From an uncultured Oscillospiraceae bacterium (lineage in GTDB: Bacteria > Bacillota > Clostridia > Oscillospirales > Oscillospiraceae), in contig CAJOCV010000058.1 of NCBI GenBank assembly GCA_905233785.1, positions 1-10,078 on the forward strand: a stretch of 10,078 nt of DNA, read 5' to 3'. Each line of letters opens with the position of its first letter. The first letter of the stretch is position 1. Both the position numbers and the translations under genes were made by a program. Positions 1-7,262 of this stretch are shown here, one piece after another. A model generated the notes under the pieces. That model was not told where the DNA came from. It ran no database searches and was given only the letters and a program-made list of their open reading frames with translations.

Positions 1-1572
1 ATTAACCCCTTGCTCGAAAAGCAGTATGACATGCTCTACGGTCACTGGCCGGAAGCCTACAACGAGGTCGTGCTGGTGGTGGACGAGAACAACGAAATCT
101 CCGACCTGGTGCTCTATTCGCTTGGCCTGAAGGAGAATGATGAAATCTCCAGCAACATGGAACTGCTCATGGCGCAGGAGAGCATGGAGACCGCGGAGGA
201 GCATTGGAGCTACGAGGAAATCTGCAACATGAGCTTCCGCTACATCTTCCCGGCAGATAAGTATCAGCTCGACGAGCAGACGGGGGAGTACATTGACCTG
301 ACTGCCGAGGAGCTCGGATTGCGCACGCTGTACAACAACGGGCTTGAGATCAAAATCGTCGGTATCGTGCGGCAGAACTCCGACGCGCTCTCCGGGATGC
401 TCTCCGGCGCGGTGGGCTATACCCACGCCCTCGTGGAGGAGATCATGGCGACAGCGGAGACGAAAGACCTGGTAAAGCGCCAGCTCGAGGATCCGGAGCA
501 CGAGGTCTTCAACGGCCTGCCCTTCCTCGATAAGGAAGACGAGAGCTCAAGCAAAAACCGGAAAATCAACGCCGCAAAGAATTATGTCGCGGCGGCGGAC
601 GATGCGACCATCGCCGAGCTCTATGTTAAATATATGAGCGAGCCGGAGGACTCTTATGTGCAGGAGCTGATCGACGAGCAGATGCAGGGCACTACCCGCG
701 AGGACATCGAGAAGCTGGTAACGGATTATTATCCCGAGTATGCCTCTATGCTCGGCCAGATGGATGATGAGACGCTCAATAACTACATGAGTCAGATGAT
801 CGCCCAGCAGGTGAAGGAGCAGTATGCCGTCCAGATGAAGCAGCTTTATGAGGCGCTGCCGGACAGCGAGCTCGTGGAAAACTTCGCCATGCTCTCGCTG
901 GACGATGACGATTATCTCTGGATCTACAACAACGCCATGCCGCCGGTTTACTCCACCACAACGCTGAGAGATACGCTCAAGAAGCTCGGCTATGTGGATT
1001 TGGAAAGCCCCAGCACGATCAGCATCTATGCTTCCACCTTTGAAAACAAGGACGCGATCGCCGACGCGATTCAGGTTTACAACGATTCGGTGGACGAGGA
1101 GGATCAAATCAGCTATACCGACATGGTGGCGCTGCTGATGAGCTCCATTACCTCCATCATCAACGTCATCAGCTATGTGCTGATCGCGTTTGTCGCGATT
1201 TCCCTGGTGGTGTCGTCTATCATGATCGGGATCATCACCTATATCAGCGTCCTGGAGCGCACCAAGGAGATCGGCATCCTCCGCGCCATCGGCGCTTCGA
1301 AGAAGGACGTGTCCCGCGTCTTTAACGCCGAGACCTTCATCATCGGCTTTACCGCCGGCGCCATCGGCATCGGGATCACGCTGCTGCTCAATATCCCCAT
1401 CAACGTCATTGTCCACGATCTGACCGGCATCATGGCGCTCAACGCCTCGCTCCCGTGGGCGGGCGCGGCCGGATTGGTGCTCATCAGCGTCCTGCTGACC
1501 TTTATCGCGGGTCTGATCCCCTCGGGTCTCGCCGCGAAGAAAGACCCCGTGGAGGCGCTGAGAACCGAATAG
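1..1572 (+). CDS. ABC transporter permease, MacB/FtsX type, C-terminal part (5' end outside window)
   Basis: The frame is open from base 1 (I-N-P before the TTG at base 10) and ends at TAG 1570-1572, so this is the last ~523 residues of a longer protein and the TTG is probably not the start. Counting from base 10, residues 1-370 form a large hydrophilic, acidic extracytoplasmic region like the periplasmic-core domain of MacB-type permeases. Membrane segments follow at about 383-410, 441-467 and 483-507. Between the first two lies the family's conserved cytoplasmic motif ERTKEIGILRAIGASKKDV (416-434), which contacts the ATPase. The C terminus (IPSGLAAKKDPVEALR) is typical. Known MacB-type systems couple ATP hydrolysis to conformational change for export or signalling rather than to a classical transport channel. 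In Clostridia such permeases are often fused to or encoded beside their ATP-binding domain, which I infer lies upstream. The substrate cannot be told from the sequence. Confidence 0.9.
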   Translation: MNPLLEKQYDMLYGHWPEAYNEVVLVVDENNEISDLVLYSLGLKENDEISSNMELLMAQESMETAEEHWSYEEICNMSFRYIFPADKYQLDEQTGEYIDLTAEELGLRTLYNNGLEIKIVGIVRQNSDALSGMLSGAVGYTHALVEEIMATAETKDLVKRQLEDPEHEVFNGLPFLDKEDESSSKNRKINAAKNYVAAADDATIAELYVKYMSEPEDSYVQELIDEQMQGTTREDIEKLVTDYYPEYASMLGQMDDETLNNYMSQMIAQQVKEQYAVQMKQLYEALPDSELVENFAMLSLDDDDYLWIYNNAMPPVYSTTTLRDTLKKLGYVDLESPSTISIYASTFENKDAIADAIQVYNDSVDEEDQISYTDMVALLMSSITSIINVISYVLIAFVAISLVVSSIMIGIITYISVLERTKEIGILRAIGASKKDVSRVFNAETFIIGFTAGAIGIGITLLLNIPINVIVHDLTGIMALNASLPWAGAAGLVLISVLLTFIAGLIPSGLAAKKDPVEALRTE

Positions 1573-1771
1573 TTTTCAGAATTCAGCTTTCAGTTTTCAG
1601 AAAAGAAAACGAACAATACCGAAACAAGATGGATACGATTAGCCCGGCATAAGAACGAACAGACGATTATGTTGGCAATTGATTGCAGGCTAACGCTTAT
1701 CTTGATCTTTTACTTGTATAAGAAAGTTCCAGGTTTCTTTCTGAAAACTGAATTCTGAAAACTGAAAACTA
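1570..1771. mobile_element. MITE-like element with heptad-repeat inverted arms, TA-flanked
   Basis: This is an AT-rich stretch of about 200 bp between GC-rich neighbours. The left arm (1573-1600) is four heptads of the form NNTTCAG: TTTTCAG, AATTCAG, CTTTCAG, TTTTCAG. The right arm (1741-1768) is four heptads of the complementary form: CTGAAAA, CTGAATT, CTGAAAA, CTGAAAA. The outermost 10 bases, TAGTTTTCAG and CTGAAAACTA, are perfect inverted repeats. Inside the arms are A-rich (1601-1609) and T-rich (1734-1740) complementary runs. A TA dinucleotide sits at each edge (1570-1571 and 1770-1771), as expected of a TA target duplication of the Tc1/mariner-IS630 kind. The interior (1610-1733) has no ORF that I believe and no transposase, so any movement would need a helper in trans. 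Mobility is inferred; the inverted arms and TA flanks are seen directly. It could instead be a static intergenic repeat. Confidence 0.6.
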
Positions 1772-1817
1772 AAACTCCGGGCTATGAAAAACAGGTTTTT
1801 CATAGCCCGGAGTTTTA
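1770..1817. terminator. Bidirectional intrinsic terminator between convergent genes
   Basis: A perfect 22-bp inverted repeat (1770-1791 pairing with 1796-1817) surrounds a 4-nt CAGG loop. The centre of the stem is GC-rich (CTCCGGGC). The loop-proximal pairs are A/T runs, and the outer ends are TAAAA/TTTTA, so each strand ends in a U-run. The right end of the stem contains the TAA stop of the minus-strand hypA. It most likely terminates both the hypA operon and the convergent ABC permease transcript. Confidence 0.9.
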
Positions 1818-2159
1818 TAAAGCTTCGATTTCCTTGATGTTGTATTCGTTTCCCGTGAGGAGGAAGGTGTTGCCGCTCTGGCAGTAGGGGCAGATTTTCT
1901 TATAAACCATGGTGGGATAGGTCTTGCCGCAGTCCTGGCAGTAGGTGACGGCGGAGAGCATCTCGATCTTGAGCTCCGTGTTCTGAAAATGCTCGGTCTT
2001 GGCGCGGGCATATTGCCAGAAATCCTGGAGATATTCCGGGATGATGCCGCTGACCTCGCCGACCTCCAGCGTGATGGAGCCGACCTGCTTGAGATCATTT
2101 TCCACCATCAGCTTCTCCACGGTGTCGATCACATAGTAAATGGTTCCAAGCTCGTGCAT
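1815..2159 (-). CDS. hypA: HypA/HybF-like nickel metallochaperone
   Basis: The 114-residue product matches the usual HypA length (about 110-120). It begins MHEL, and in known HypA proteins Met1/His2 form the nickel site. A C-terminal zinc-binding motif has Cys74-x2-Cys77 and Cys90-x2-Cys93. HypA delivers nickel, with HypB, to [NiFe]-hydrogenase precursors, and in some bacteria to urease. The start at 2157-2159 is chosen because it gives the MHEL N terminus and has an AAGGG ribosome binding site 6 nt upstream, inside the end of the preceding gene. The longer in-frame upstream extension overlaps the oxidoreductase and looks like noise. Only 2 nt separate it from the oxidoreductase stop, so translation is probably coupled. 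The stop codon lies in the terminator stem. No hydrogenase, hypB or other maturation gene is in the window, so its client is unknown. The fold assignment is strong; the nickel function is inferred. Confidence 0.88.
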   Translation of the reverse strand: MHELGTIYYVIDTVEKLMVENDLKQVGSITLEVGEVSGIIPEYLQDFWQYARAKTEHFQNTELKIEMLSAVTYCQDCGKTYPTMVYKKICPYCQSGNTFLLTGNEYNIKEIEAL

Positions 2160-2161
2160 GC

Positions 2162-4867
2162 TTAACCCTTGCGAATGATGTTCACAGCCTTCTTGCCCAC
2201 GTTCTTGAGCAGGGCGCCGACCTTGTCCTCGCTGCGGATCATGTTGGAGGCCTCGGGCACGTCGCGCTCGAGGTGGATGGCGTCGAACATGCACTTGGTG
2301 GTGCACAGGCCGCAGCCGATGCACTTGTTCTGGTCCACAACGCTCACGCCGCAGCCGAGGCAGCGGGAGGCTTCTGTTTTGACCTGCTCCTCGGTGAAGG
2401 TGAGCCGGTCATGCTCAAAGCTCTTGGCCTTGGCGGGATCGTGCACGATCTGCTGGCGGGCGGGACGGTCGAAGCTGTCCACGTCGAGGACGAGGTTGTT
2501 CTTATCCAGCTCGTAGAACTCGCGCAGGTTGCGCCCGATCGTCAGACTCTGGCCGTCCTGTACGAAGCGGTGCAGGGACTCTGCGCCTTCCCGGCCGGCG
2601 GCAATCGCGTCAATGGCGAACTTCGGCCCGGTGTACACATCACCGCCGACGAAGATGTCATGCTGCGCGGTCTGATAGGTGACGGGATCGGCGACGGCAA
2701 AGCCCTGCTTGCCGACCTGGAGCGCGCCGATGTCCAGCTTGCCCCATTCGATGGTCTGTCCGACGGCGGCAAGCACGGAATCGACCTCAATGGTTTCAAA
2801 CTTGCCGGTGCTGACGGGCTTGCGGCGACCCTTCTCGTCGGGCTCGCCCAACTCCATAAGCTCCACCTTGATGCCGCAGACCTTGCCGTCCACGCCGAGG
2901 ATCTCCACAGGGGCGCTCAGGAAGCAGAACTTCACGCCCTCGGCCTTGGCCTCGGCGACCTCTTCCTTGTCGGCAGGCATCTCGTCCTCGCTGCGGCGGT
3001 AGATCACATAGGTCTCCGCGCCGAGGCGCACGGCAGTACGGCACACGTCCATCGCGACGTTGCCGCCGCCGATGACCGCGCACTTCTTGCCGATCTCGGG
3101 GCTGTTCCCCAGGTTCACTTCCCGCAGGAACTGCACGCCGCCGTACACGCCCGCGAGCTGCTCGCCGGGGATGTTGAGCTTGGCGCTGTTCTGCGCGCCG
3201 ATGGCGACGTAGAAGCCCTTGTAGCCCTGAGCGCGAAGCTCTTCGATGGTAAGGTCCTTGCCGACCTCGGTGTTCATCTGGAAATGTACGCCCATCTTCT
3301 CAAGGATCTCGATCTCGCCCTTGAGCGCGCTGCGATCCAGACGGTAGCTGGGGATGCCCATGACCAGCATGCCGCCGGGGGCGGGATTGCGGTCAAAGAC
3401 GGTGACGTTCACATAGCCCATGCGGGCAAGGTAGTAGGCACAGCTCAGGCCAGCGGGGCCTGCGCCGATGATAGCGATTTTCTCCTCGTAGTCCTTGTCG
3501 ATGGGACGGCGGCGGATCTTCTCGGGGACATAACGCTCCTCACTCTTGAGATCCTGCTCGGCGATGAACTTCTTGATCTCGTCGATGGCGAGCGCCTTAT
3601 CGAGCGCGCCGCGGGTGCAGGCGTCTTCGCAGCGGCGGTTGCAGACGTAGCCGCAGACGGAGGGGAAGGGGTTATCCTGCTTGATGAGCTTGAGCGCGTC
3701 CAGATAGCGGCCTTCCTTGGCAAGCTTGATGTAGCCCTGGATGGCAATGTGCGCGGGACACGCGGTCTTGCAGGGCGCGGTGCCGCTCTCATGGCAGTTC
3801 TTGCGGTTATCCGCGACATAGTTGCGGTTCCACTTGTCCTCGCCCCACTTGAAGCCGGTGGGCAGCTCCTGCTTGGGATATTCGACCTCGCCCTGCTTGG
3901 TGCAGAGCTTCTGCCCCAGCTTCACGGCGCCGGCGGGACATACCTCGACACACTTGCCGCAGGCGACACAGTTTTCCTTGTTGACGTGGGCGCGATAGGC
4001 GGAGGCGGACAGGTTCGGGGTGTTGAAAAGCTGGCTCGTGCGCAGCGCGAAGCAGACGCCGAGATCGCAGTTACAGAGGCCGAAGACCTTGTTCACGCCG
4101 TCGATATTCGTCACCTGATGGACGTAGCCGTTGTCCTCGGCGCGCTGGCAGATCTGCAGCGCTTCCTCCTTGGTGATGTAGCGGCCCTTGCCGGTCTCAA
4201 CGAGATAGGTGGCAAAGTCGCCCAGGCCGATGCAGCAGTCGTCCTGGATCTCGCCCGAGCCCTCGCCCTTGGCGCGCCGGGCGTTGCGGCAGGAGCAGTA
4301 GCCGACAGAGTACTTGCCCTCGTACTTGTCCAGCCAGTGGGAGATATGCTCGATCGGCAGGCTCTCGCGCTCCATGGAAATGGCCTTCTCCACGGGGATG
4401 ACGTGCATGCCGACGCCTGCGCCGCCGGGAGGGATCAGATGCGTCTTGCCGGCGAGGGGCAGATAGGTCATCAGATCAAACTGCTCGCCGATTTCGGGGT
4501 GCTCATCGAACTGCCAACGTACCATGTTCGTCATTTCCGCGATGCCGGGGACGAACTGCTGTACATAATAGGTTTTTTTGTGCTCCGGATTCTCCCAGTG
4601 GTATTCCACCGCGCCGGTAGCGGCGGCCTTCTCCAGCAGCTCTTCCACATGCTTGGGATCCTTGCCGGTGAGCTGGGCGATCTCCTCGATCGTCTTGGGT
4701 TGGCGGCGACCCATCTTGAGCATGATCTCCGCCTGCTCGTCACTCTCCAGCGAAACGTCAAGCAGGATGTATTCGGGGTCGGTCTCCGTCAGTTTCTTGA
4801 AGCCGTACTTGTAGGGGAGGCGGTCGGTGATCATTTTGCCGAGTTCAAACAGAATCTCTCTTGCCAT
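2162..4867 (-). CDS. Multi-[4Fe-4S] FAD-dependent NAD(P) oxidoreductase (GltD/NfnB-like) with N-terminal Fe-S domain
   Basis: The product has 901 residues and is probably cytoplasmic, with no signal peptide or membrane segment. Residues ~1-100 include a winged-helix-like stretch (57-90). Residues ~185-275 form a cysteine-rich domain (CSC 191-193, CC 211-212, CNC 265-267, C272) like stand-alone clostridial Fe-S proteins. A ferredoxin motif follows: C300-x2-C303-x2-C306-x3-C310-P. Residues 358-440 resemble the Fe-S helical domain of the glutamate synthase small subunit and dihydropyrimidine dehydrogenase (C358, C366, C370; C405, C409, C413, C417). The flavoprotein core has the FAD motif GAGPAG (468-473), a second dinucleotide motif GGGNVAMD (600-607) and the late FAD motif GGDVYTGP (741-748). 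The C terminus has C836/C839 and C849-x2-C852-x2-C855-x3-C859. The start at 4865-4867 is preferred over an upstream ATG because AAAGGAG lies 7 nt before it. It likely moves electrons between NAD(P)H and a ferredoxin-type partner; the physiological acceptor is not evident. It heads an operon with hypA. Confidence 0.88.
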   Translation of the reverse strand: MAREILFELGKMITDRLPYKYGFKKLTETDPEYILLDVSLESDEQAEIMLKMGRRQPKTIEEIAQLTGKDPKHVEELLEKAAATGAVEYHWENPEHKKTYYVQQFVPGIAEMTNMVRWQFDEHPEIGEQFDLMTYLPLAGKTHLIPPGGAGVGMHVIPVEKAISMERESLPIEHISHWLDKYEGKYSVGYCSCRNARRAKGEGSGEIQDDCCIGLGDFATYLVETGKGRYITKEEALQICQRAEDNGYVHQVTNIDGVNKVFGLCNCDLGVCFALRTSQLFNTPNLSASAYRAHVNKENCVACGKCVEVCPAGAVKLGQKLCTKQGEVEYPKQELPTGFKWGEDKWNRNYVADNRKNCHESGTAPCKTACPAHIAIQGYIKLAKEGRYLDALKLIKQDNPFPSVCGYVCNRRCEDACTRGALDKALAIDEIKKFIAEQDLKSEERYVPEKIRRRPIDKDYEEKIAIIGAGPAGLSCAYYLARMGYVNVTVFDRNPAPGGMLVMGIPSYRLDRSALKGEIEILEKMGVHFQMNTEVGKDLTIEELRAQGYKGFYVAIGAQNSAKLNIPGEQLAGVYGGVQFLREVNLGNSPEIGKKCAVIGGGNVAMDVCRTAVRLGAETYVIYRRSEDEMPADKEEVAEAKAEGVKFCFLSAPVEILGVDGKVCGIKVELMELGEPDEKGRRKPVSTGKFETIEVDSVLAAVGQTIEWGKLDIGALQVGKQGFAVADPVTYQTAQHDIFVGGDVYTGPKFAIDAIAAGREGAESLHRFVQDGQSLTIGRNLREFYELDKNNLVLDVDSFDRPARQQIVHDPAKAKSFEHDRLTFTEEQVKTEASRCLGCGVSVVDQNKCIGCGLCTTKCMFDAIHLERDVPEASNMIRSEDKVGALLKNVGKKAVNIIRKG

Positions 4868-4933
4868 AAACTGTCTCCTTTCGGTATCGTATATGTTCGT
4901 TCCTTCAATGGAATCGCGCACAGATACAGGTTA

Positions 4934-4962
4934 ATTTTATCACATGCTATTTCAAAAGTCAC
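4934..4962 (-). promoter_or_regulatory. Predicted sigma-A-type promoter for oxidoreductase-hypA operon
   Basis: Read on the minus strand, GTGACT (4962-4957; 4 of 6 to TTGACA) is followed after 17 nt by TAAAAT (4939-4934; 5 of 6 to TATAAT). Transcription would start near 4927, giving an untranslated leader of about 60 nt before the ATG at 4867. The -35 box is weak, so an activator or a different start is possible. Confidence 0.5.
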
Positions 4963-5020
4963 TATACAATTGCTGACATTTTGCCGAATTTTGCCTGTTC
5001 TGCCGCCATGGCTTCCCTGC

Positions 5021-5049
5021 TTGACGCGGAGGCGCGAGTGCGGTATAGT
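5021..5049 (+). promoter_or_regulatory. Predicted sigma-A promoter for tex operon
   Basis: TTGACG (5021-5026; 5 of 6) and TATAGT (5044-5049; 5 of 6) are separated by an optimal 17-nt spacer. The expected transcript start near 5056 leaves a short leader of about 28 nt before the tex ATG. The match and position make this a good housekeeping promoter. Confidence 0.75.
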
Positions 5050-5083
5050 AGACGGCGATAGAAATTGCAAATTGAGGAAGTAT

Positions 5084-7249
5084 ATGGAAGACATCATCAG
5101 ACAGTTATCGGAAGAACTCGGGCAGAAGCCGGAATATATTGAGAATGTGATCCGCCTGCTGGAGGAAGGGAATACCATCCCCTTCATTGCCCGCTACCGC
5201 AAGGAGCTGCACGGTTCCATGGACGATACCACCCTGCGCGAGCTTGAGACGAGGCTTCAGTATCTGCGCGGCCTGCAGGAGCGGCGGGAAAGCATCCTCG
5301 GCTCCATCGAGGAGCAGGGTAAGCTTACGGAGGAGCTGAAGGCTTCGATCATGGCAGCCAAGACCCTGGCGGAGCTGGAGGATCTCTACCGCCCGTATAA
5401 GCAGAAGCGCCGCACCAGAGCCACGATCGCAAAAGAGAAGGGCTTGGAAGGCCTTGCGGAGACGCTTTTTGCACAGAGGCGGGATTGCCCCGCGCCGGAG
5501 GAAGAGGCGCAGAAATACCTTGACCCCGAGAAGGGCGTCGGCAGCGTGGAGGAAGCCCTCGCCGGCGCAAGCGACATCCTTGCCGAGCGCATCAGCGACG
5601 ACGCCGCGATCCGCGCAAGCCTGCGCAAGCTTATCGAGCGCGTCGGCGAGATCCGCTCTGTTGCCGCGACGGAAGAGGATTCCGTCTATCGGCTGTACTA
5701 TGATTTTGCGCAAAAGGTATCAAAGCTCCAGGGGCACCAGATCCTCGCCATCAATCGAGGCGAAAAGGAAAAGCTCCTGAAGGTATCGCTGGAGCTTGAC
5801 CATGAGCTTGCCATGCAGAGCGTCTATCGCGCGGTGGTGATCCCCGGCTCGAAGGCCATGCAGTTTGTGAAGGACGCGGCGCTGGACGCTTACGACCGGC
5901 TGATCTTCCCCTCGGTGGAGCGGGAGACGCGCAGCAGCCTCACGGACTTTGCCTGTGAGGGGGCGATCGGACAGTTTGCGCTGAACCTGCGCCCGCTGCT
6001 GATGCAGCCGCCGGTAAAGGGGAAGGTCACCATGGGGCTCGACCCCGGCTATCGCATGGGCTGCAAGGTCGCGGTGGTGGACGGCACGGGCAGAGTGCTC
6101 GACACGGCGGTGGTCTATCCCACCTACGGTGAGCGGCAGAAGGAGGAAGCCATCGCCAAGCTCTCGACCCTCGTTCATAAGTACGGCGTGGAGCATATCG
6201 CCATCGGCAACGGCACCGCGAGCCGCGAGACCGAACAGATGGCGGTGGAGCTGATTTCCCGGGAGCGGGAAAAGGGGAGAGCCCTCAGCTATATGATCGT
6301 CTCCGAGGCGGGGGCTTCGGTCTACTCCGCGAGCAAGCTCGGCGCGGAGGAGTTTCCGCAGTATGACGTGAACCTGCGTTCGGCGGTTTCCATCGCGCGG
6401 CGGATGCAGGATCCGCTGGCGGAGCTTGTGAAGATCGAGCCGAAGGCCATCGGCGTCGGGCAGTACCAGCACGATATGCCGGAAAAGGAGCTGGATCGGG
6501 CGCTCGACGCCGTGGTAGAGGACTGCGTGAACGCCGTGGGCGTGGACGTAAACACCGCGTCCCCTTCACTGCTCAAACGCGTGTCCGGTCTGACCGCGAC
6601 GACGGCGAAGAACATTGTGCTCTACCGCGAGGAAAACGGCGCGTTTTCCAGCCGCAGCCAGCTTCAGAAGGTGCCGAAGCTGGGGCCGAAGGCCTTCCAG
6701 CAGGCGGCGGGCTTCCTGCGTGTGCCGGAGAGCAAGAACGTGCTCGATAATACGGCGGTACACCCGGAATCCTACACGGCGGCCAAAAAGCTGCTCGCGC
6801 TGCTGGGCTATGTGGAAGCGGACTTGAAGGCCGGAAGGCTTAACGACCTGCCCGCAAGGCTCAAGGCTCACGGGGCGGAGAAGGCCGCGGCGGAGCTGGA
6901 GATCGGCCTTCCCACGCTGCGTGACGTCGCCGCAGAGCTCCAGAAGCCCGGACGGGACATCCGCGATTCTCTGCCCCAGCCCATTTTACGCACAGACGTT
7001 CTCTCCGTCAGCGACCTAAAGCCCGGCATGATCCTGAGCGGCACCGTGCGCAACGTCATCGACTTCGGCGCTTTTGTGGACATCGGCGTCCACCAGGACG
7101 GACTTGTCCACCTCTCACAGATCAGCGATCGTTACATCAGGCACCCCTCCGAAGTGCTCTCCGTGGGGGATGTGGTACAGGTGAAGGTGCTGGAGGTGGA
7201 CGAGAAAAAGAAACGGATCAGCCTGTCGATCAAACAGGCAAAGCAATAA
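5084..7249 (+). CDS. tex: Tex family RNA-binding transcription accessory protein
   Basis: The 721-residue protein is full length for bacterial Tex. The order is: N-terminal helical Tex domain (~1-190, with the family signature NTIPFIARYRKE at 30-41 and LYRPYKQKRRTRATIA at 101-116); YqgF/RNase H-like domain (~315-445, GLDPGYRMGCKVAVVD 318-333, IAIGNGTASRETE 372-384, VSEAGASVYSAS 406-417); helix-hairpin-helix region (~485-555); and C-terminal S1 RNA-binding domain (~645-716, GTVRNVIDFGAFVDIG 653-668). Known Tex proteins bind nucleic acid and act with the transcription machinery; the biochemical role is only partly settled. The ATG at 5084 is chosen because the Tex N terminus begins there, with a GAGGAAG site just upstream and a promoter at 5021-5049. 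The frame stays open far upstream, but that part is antisense to the oxidoreductase and is not coding. The dipeptidase gene follows after 13 nt. Confidence 0.97.
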   Translation: MEDIIRQLSEELGQKPEYIENVIRLLEEGNTIPFIARYRKELHGSMDDTTLRELETRLQYLRGLQERRESILGSIEEQGKLTEELKASIMAAKTLAELEDLYRPYKQKRRTRATIAKEKGLEGLAETLFAQRRDCPAPEEEAQKYLDPEKGVGSVEEALAGASDILAERISDDAAIRASLRKLIERVGEIRSVAATEEDSVYRLYYDFAQKVSKLQGHQILAINRGEKEKLLKVSLELDHELAMQSVYRAVVIPGSKAMQFVKDAALDAYDRLIFPSVERETRSSLTDFACEGAIGQFALNLRPLLMQPPVKGKVTMGLDPGYRMGCKVAVVDGTGRVLDTAVVYPTYGERQKEEAIAKLSTLVHKYGVEHIAIGNGTASRETEQMAVELISREREKGRALSYMIVSEAGASVYSASKLGAEEFPQYDVNLRSAVSIARRMQDPLAELVKIEPKAIGVGQYQHDMPEKELDRALDAVVEDCVNAVGVDVNTASPSLLKRVSGLTATTAKNIVLYREENGAFSSRSQLQKVPKLGPKAFQQAAGFLRVPESKNVLDNTAVHPESYTAAKKLLALLGYVEADLKAGRLNDLPARLKAHGAEKAAAELEIGLPTLRDVAAELQKPGRDIRDSLPQPILRTDVLSVSDLKPGMILSGTVRNVIDFGAFVDIGVHQDGLVHLSQISDRYIRHPSEVLSVGDVVQVKVLEVDEKKKRISLSIKQAKQ

Positions 7250-7254
7250 GGAGG
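7249..7254 (+). promoter_or_regulatory. Strong ribosome binding site for the dipeptidase
   Basis: AGGAGG, a full anti-Shine-Dalgarno match, overlaps the last base of the tex stop codon and lies 8 nt before the ATG at 7263. It fixes the dipeptidase start and supports co-transcription or coupling with tex. Confidence 0.85.
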
Positions 7255-7262
7255 AAGACAAC

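Larger units (their letters stand above)
4868..5083. promoter_or_regulatory. Divergent intergenic promoter region
   Basis: These 216 bp separate the oxidoreductase start (minus) from the tex start (plus). They hold one predicted promoter per strand, listed separately, whose -35 boxes are about 58 bp apart. Between the boxes is a direct repeat ATTTTGCC at 4978-4985 and 4988-4995, with a further TGCC at 5001-5004. No ORF is credible here and no riboswitch fold was recognised. Confidence 0.7.

Noticed and set aside
547..1416. Minus-strand 289-codon open frame opposite the ABC permease
   Set aside because: It is rich in Asp, His and Arg with no domain, and the opposite strand encodes the conserved FtsX region. 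It is a shadow frame.
1672..1700. Possible promoter inside the repeat element (TTGGCA, 17 nt, GCTTAT)
   Set aside because: The -10 box matches only 3 of 6 consensus bases and nothing downstream on that strand needs a promoter.
2160..2324. N-terminal extension of hypA upstream of the MHEL start
   Set aside because: It overlaps the oxidoreductase C terminus in another frame, is Arg/His/Gln-rich, and HypA needs Met1-His2 at its N terminus for nickel binding.
4868..4921. Upstream ATG adding 18 residues to the oxidoreductase
   Set aside because: The internal ATG at 4867 has an AAAGGAG site at good spacing, and the extension lies in the predicted leader just after the transcript start.
2273..5083. 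Long plus-strand open frame antisense to the oxidoreductase, in frame with tex, as if a 1658-residue protein
   Set aside because: Its translation is Ala/Leu/Asp/Gly-rich low-information sequence typical of the antisense of a GC-rich gene. The opposite strand has clear conserved motifs, and tex has its own promoter, ribosome binding site and family N terminus at 5084.
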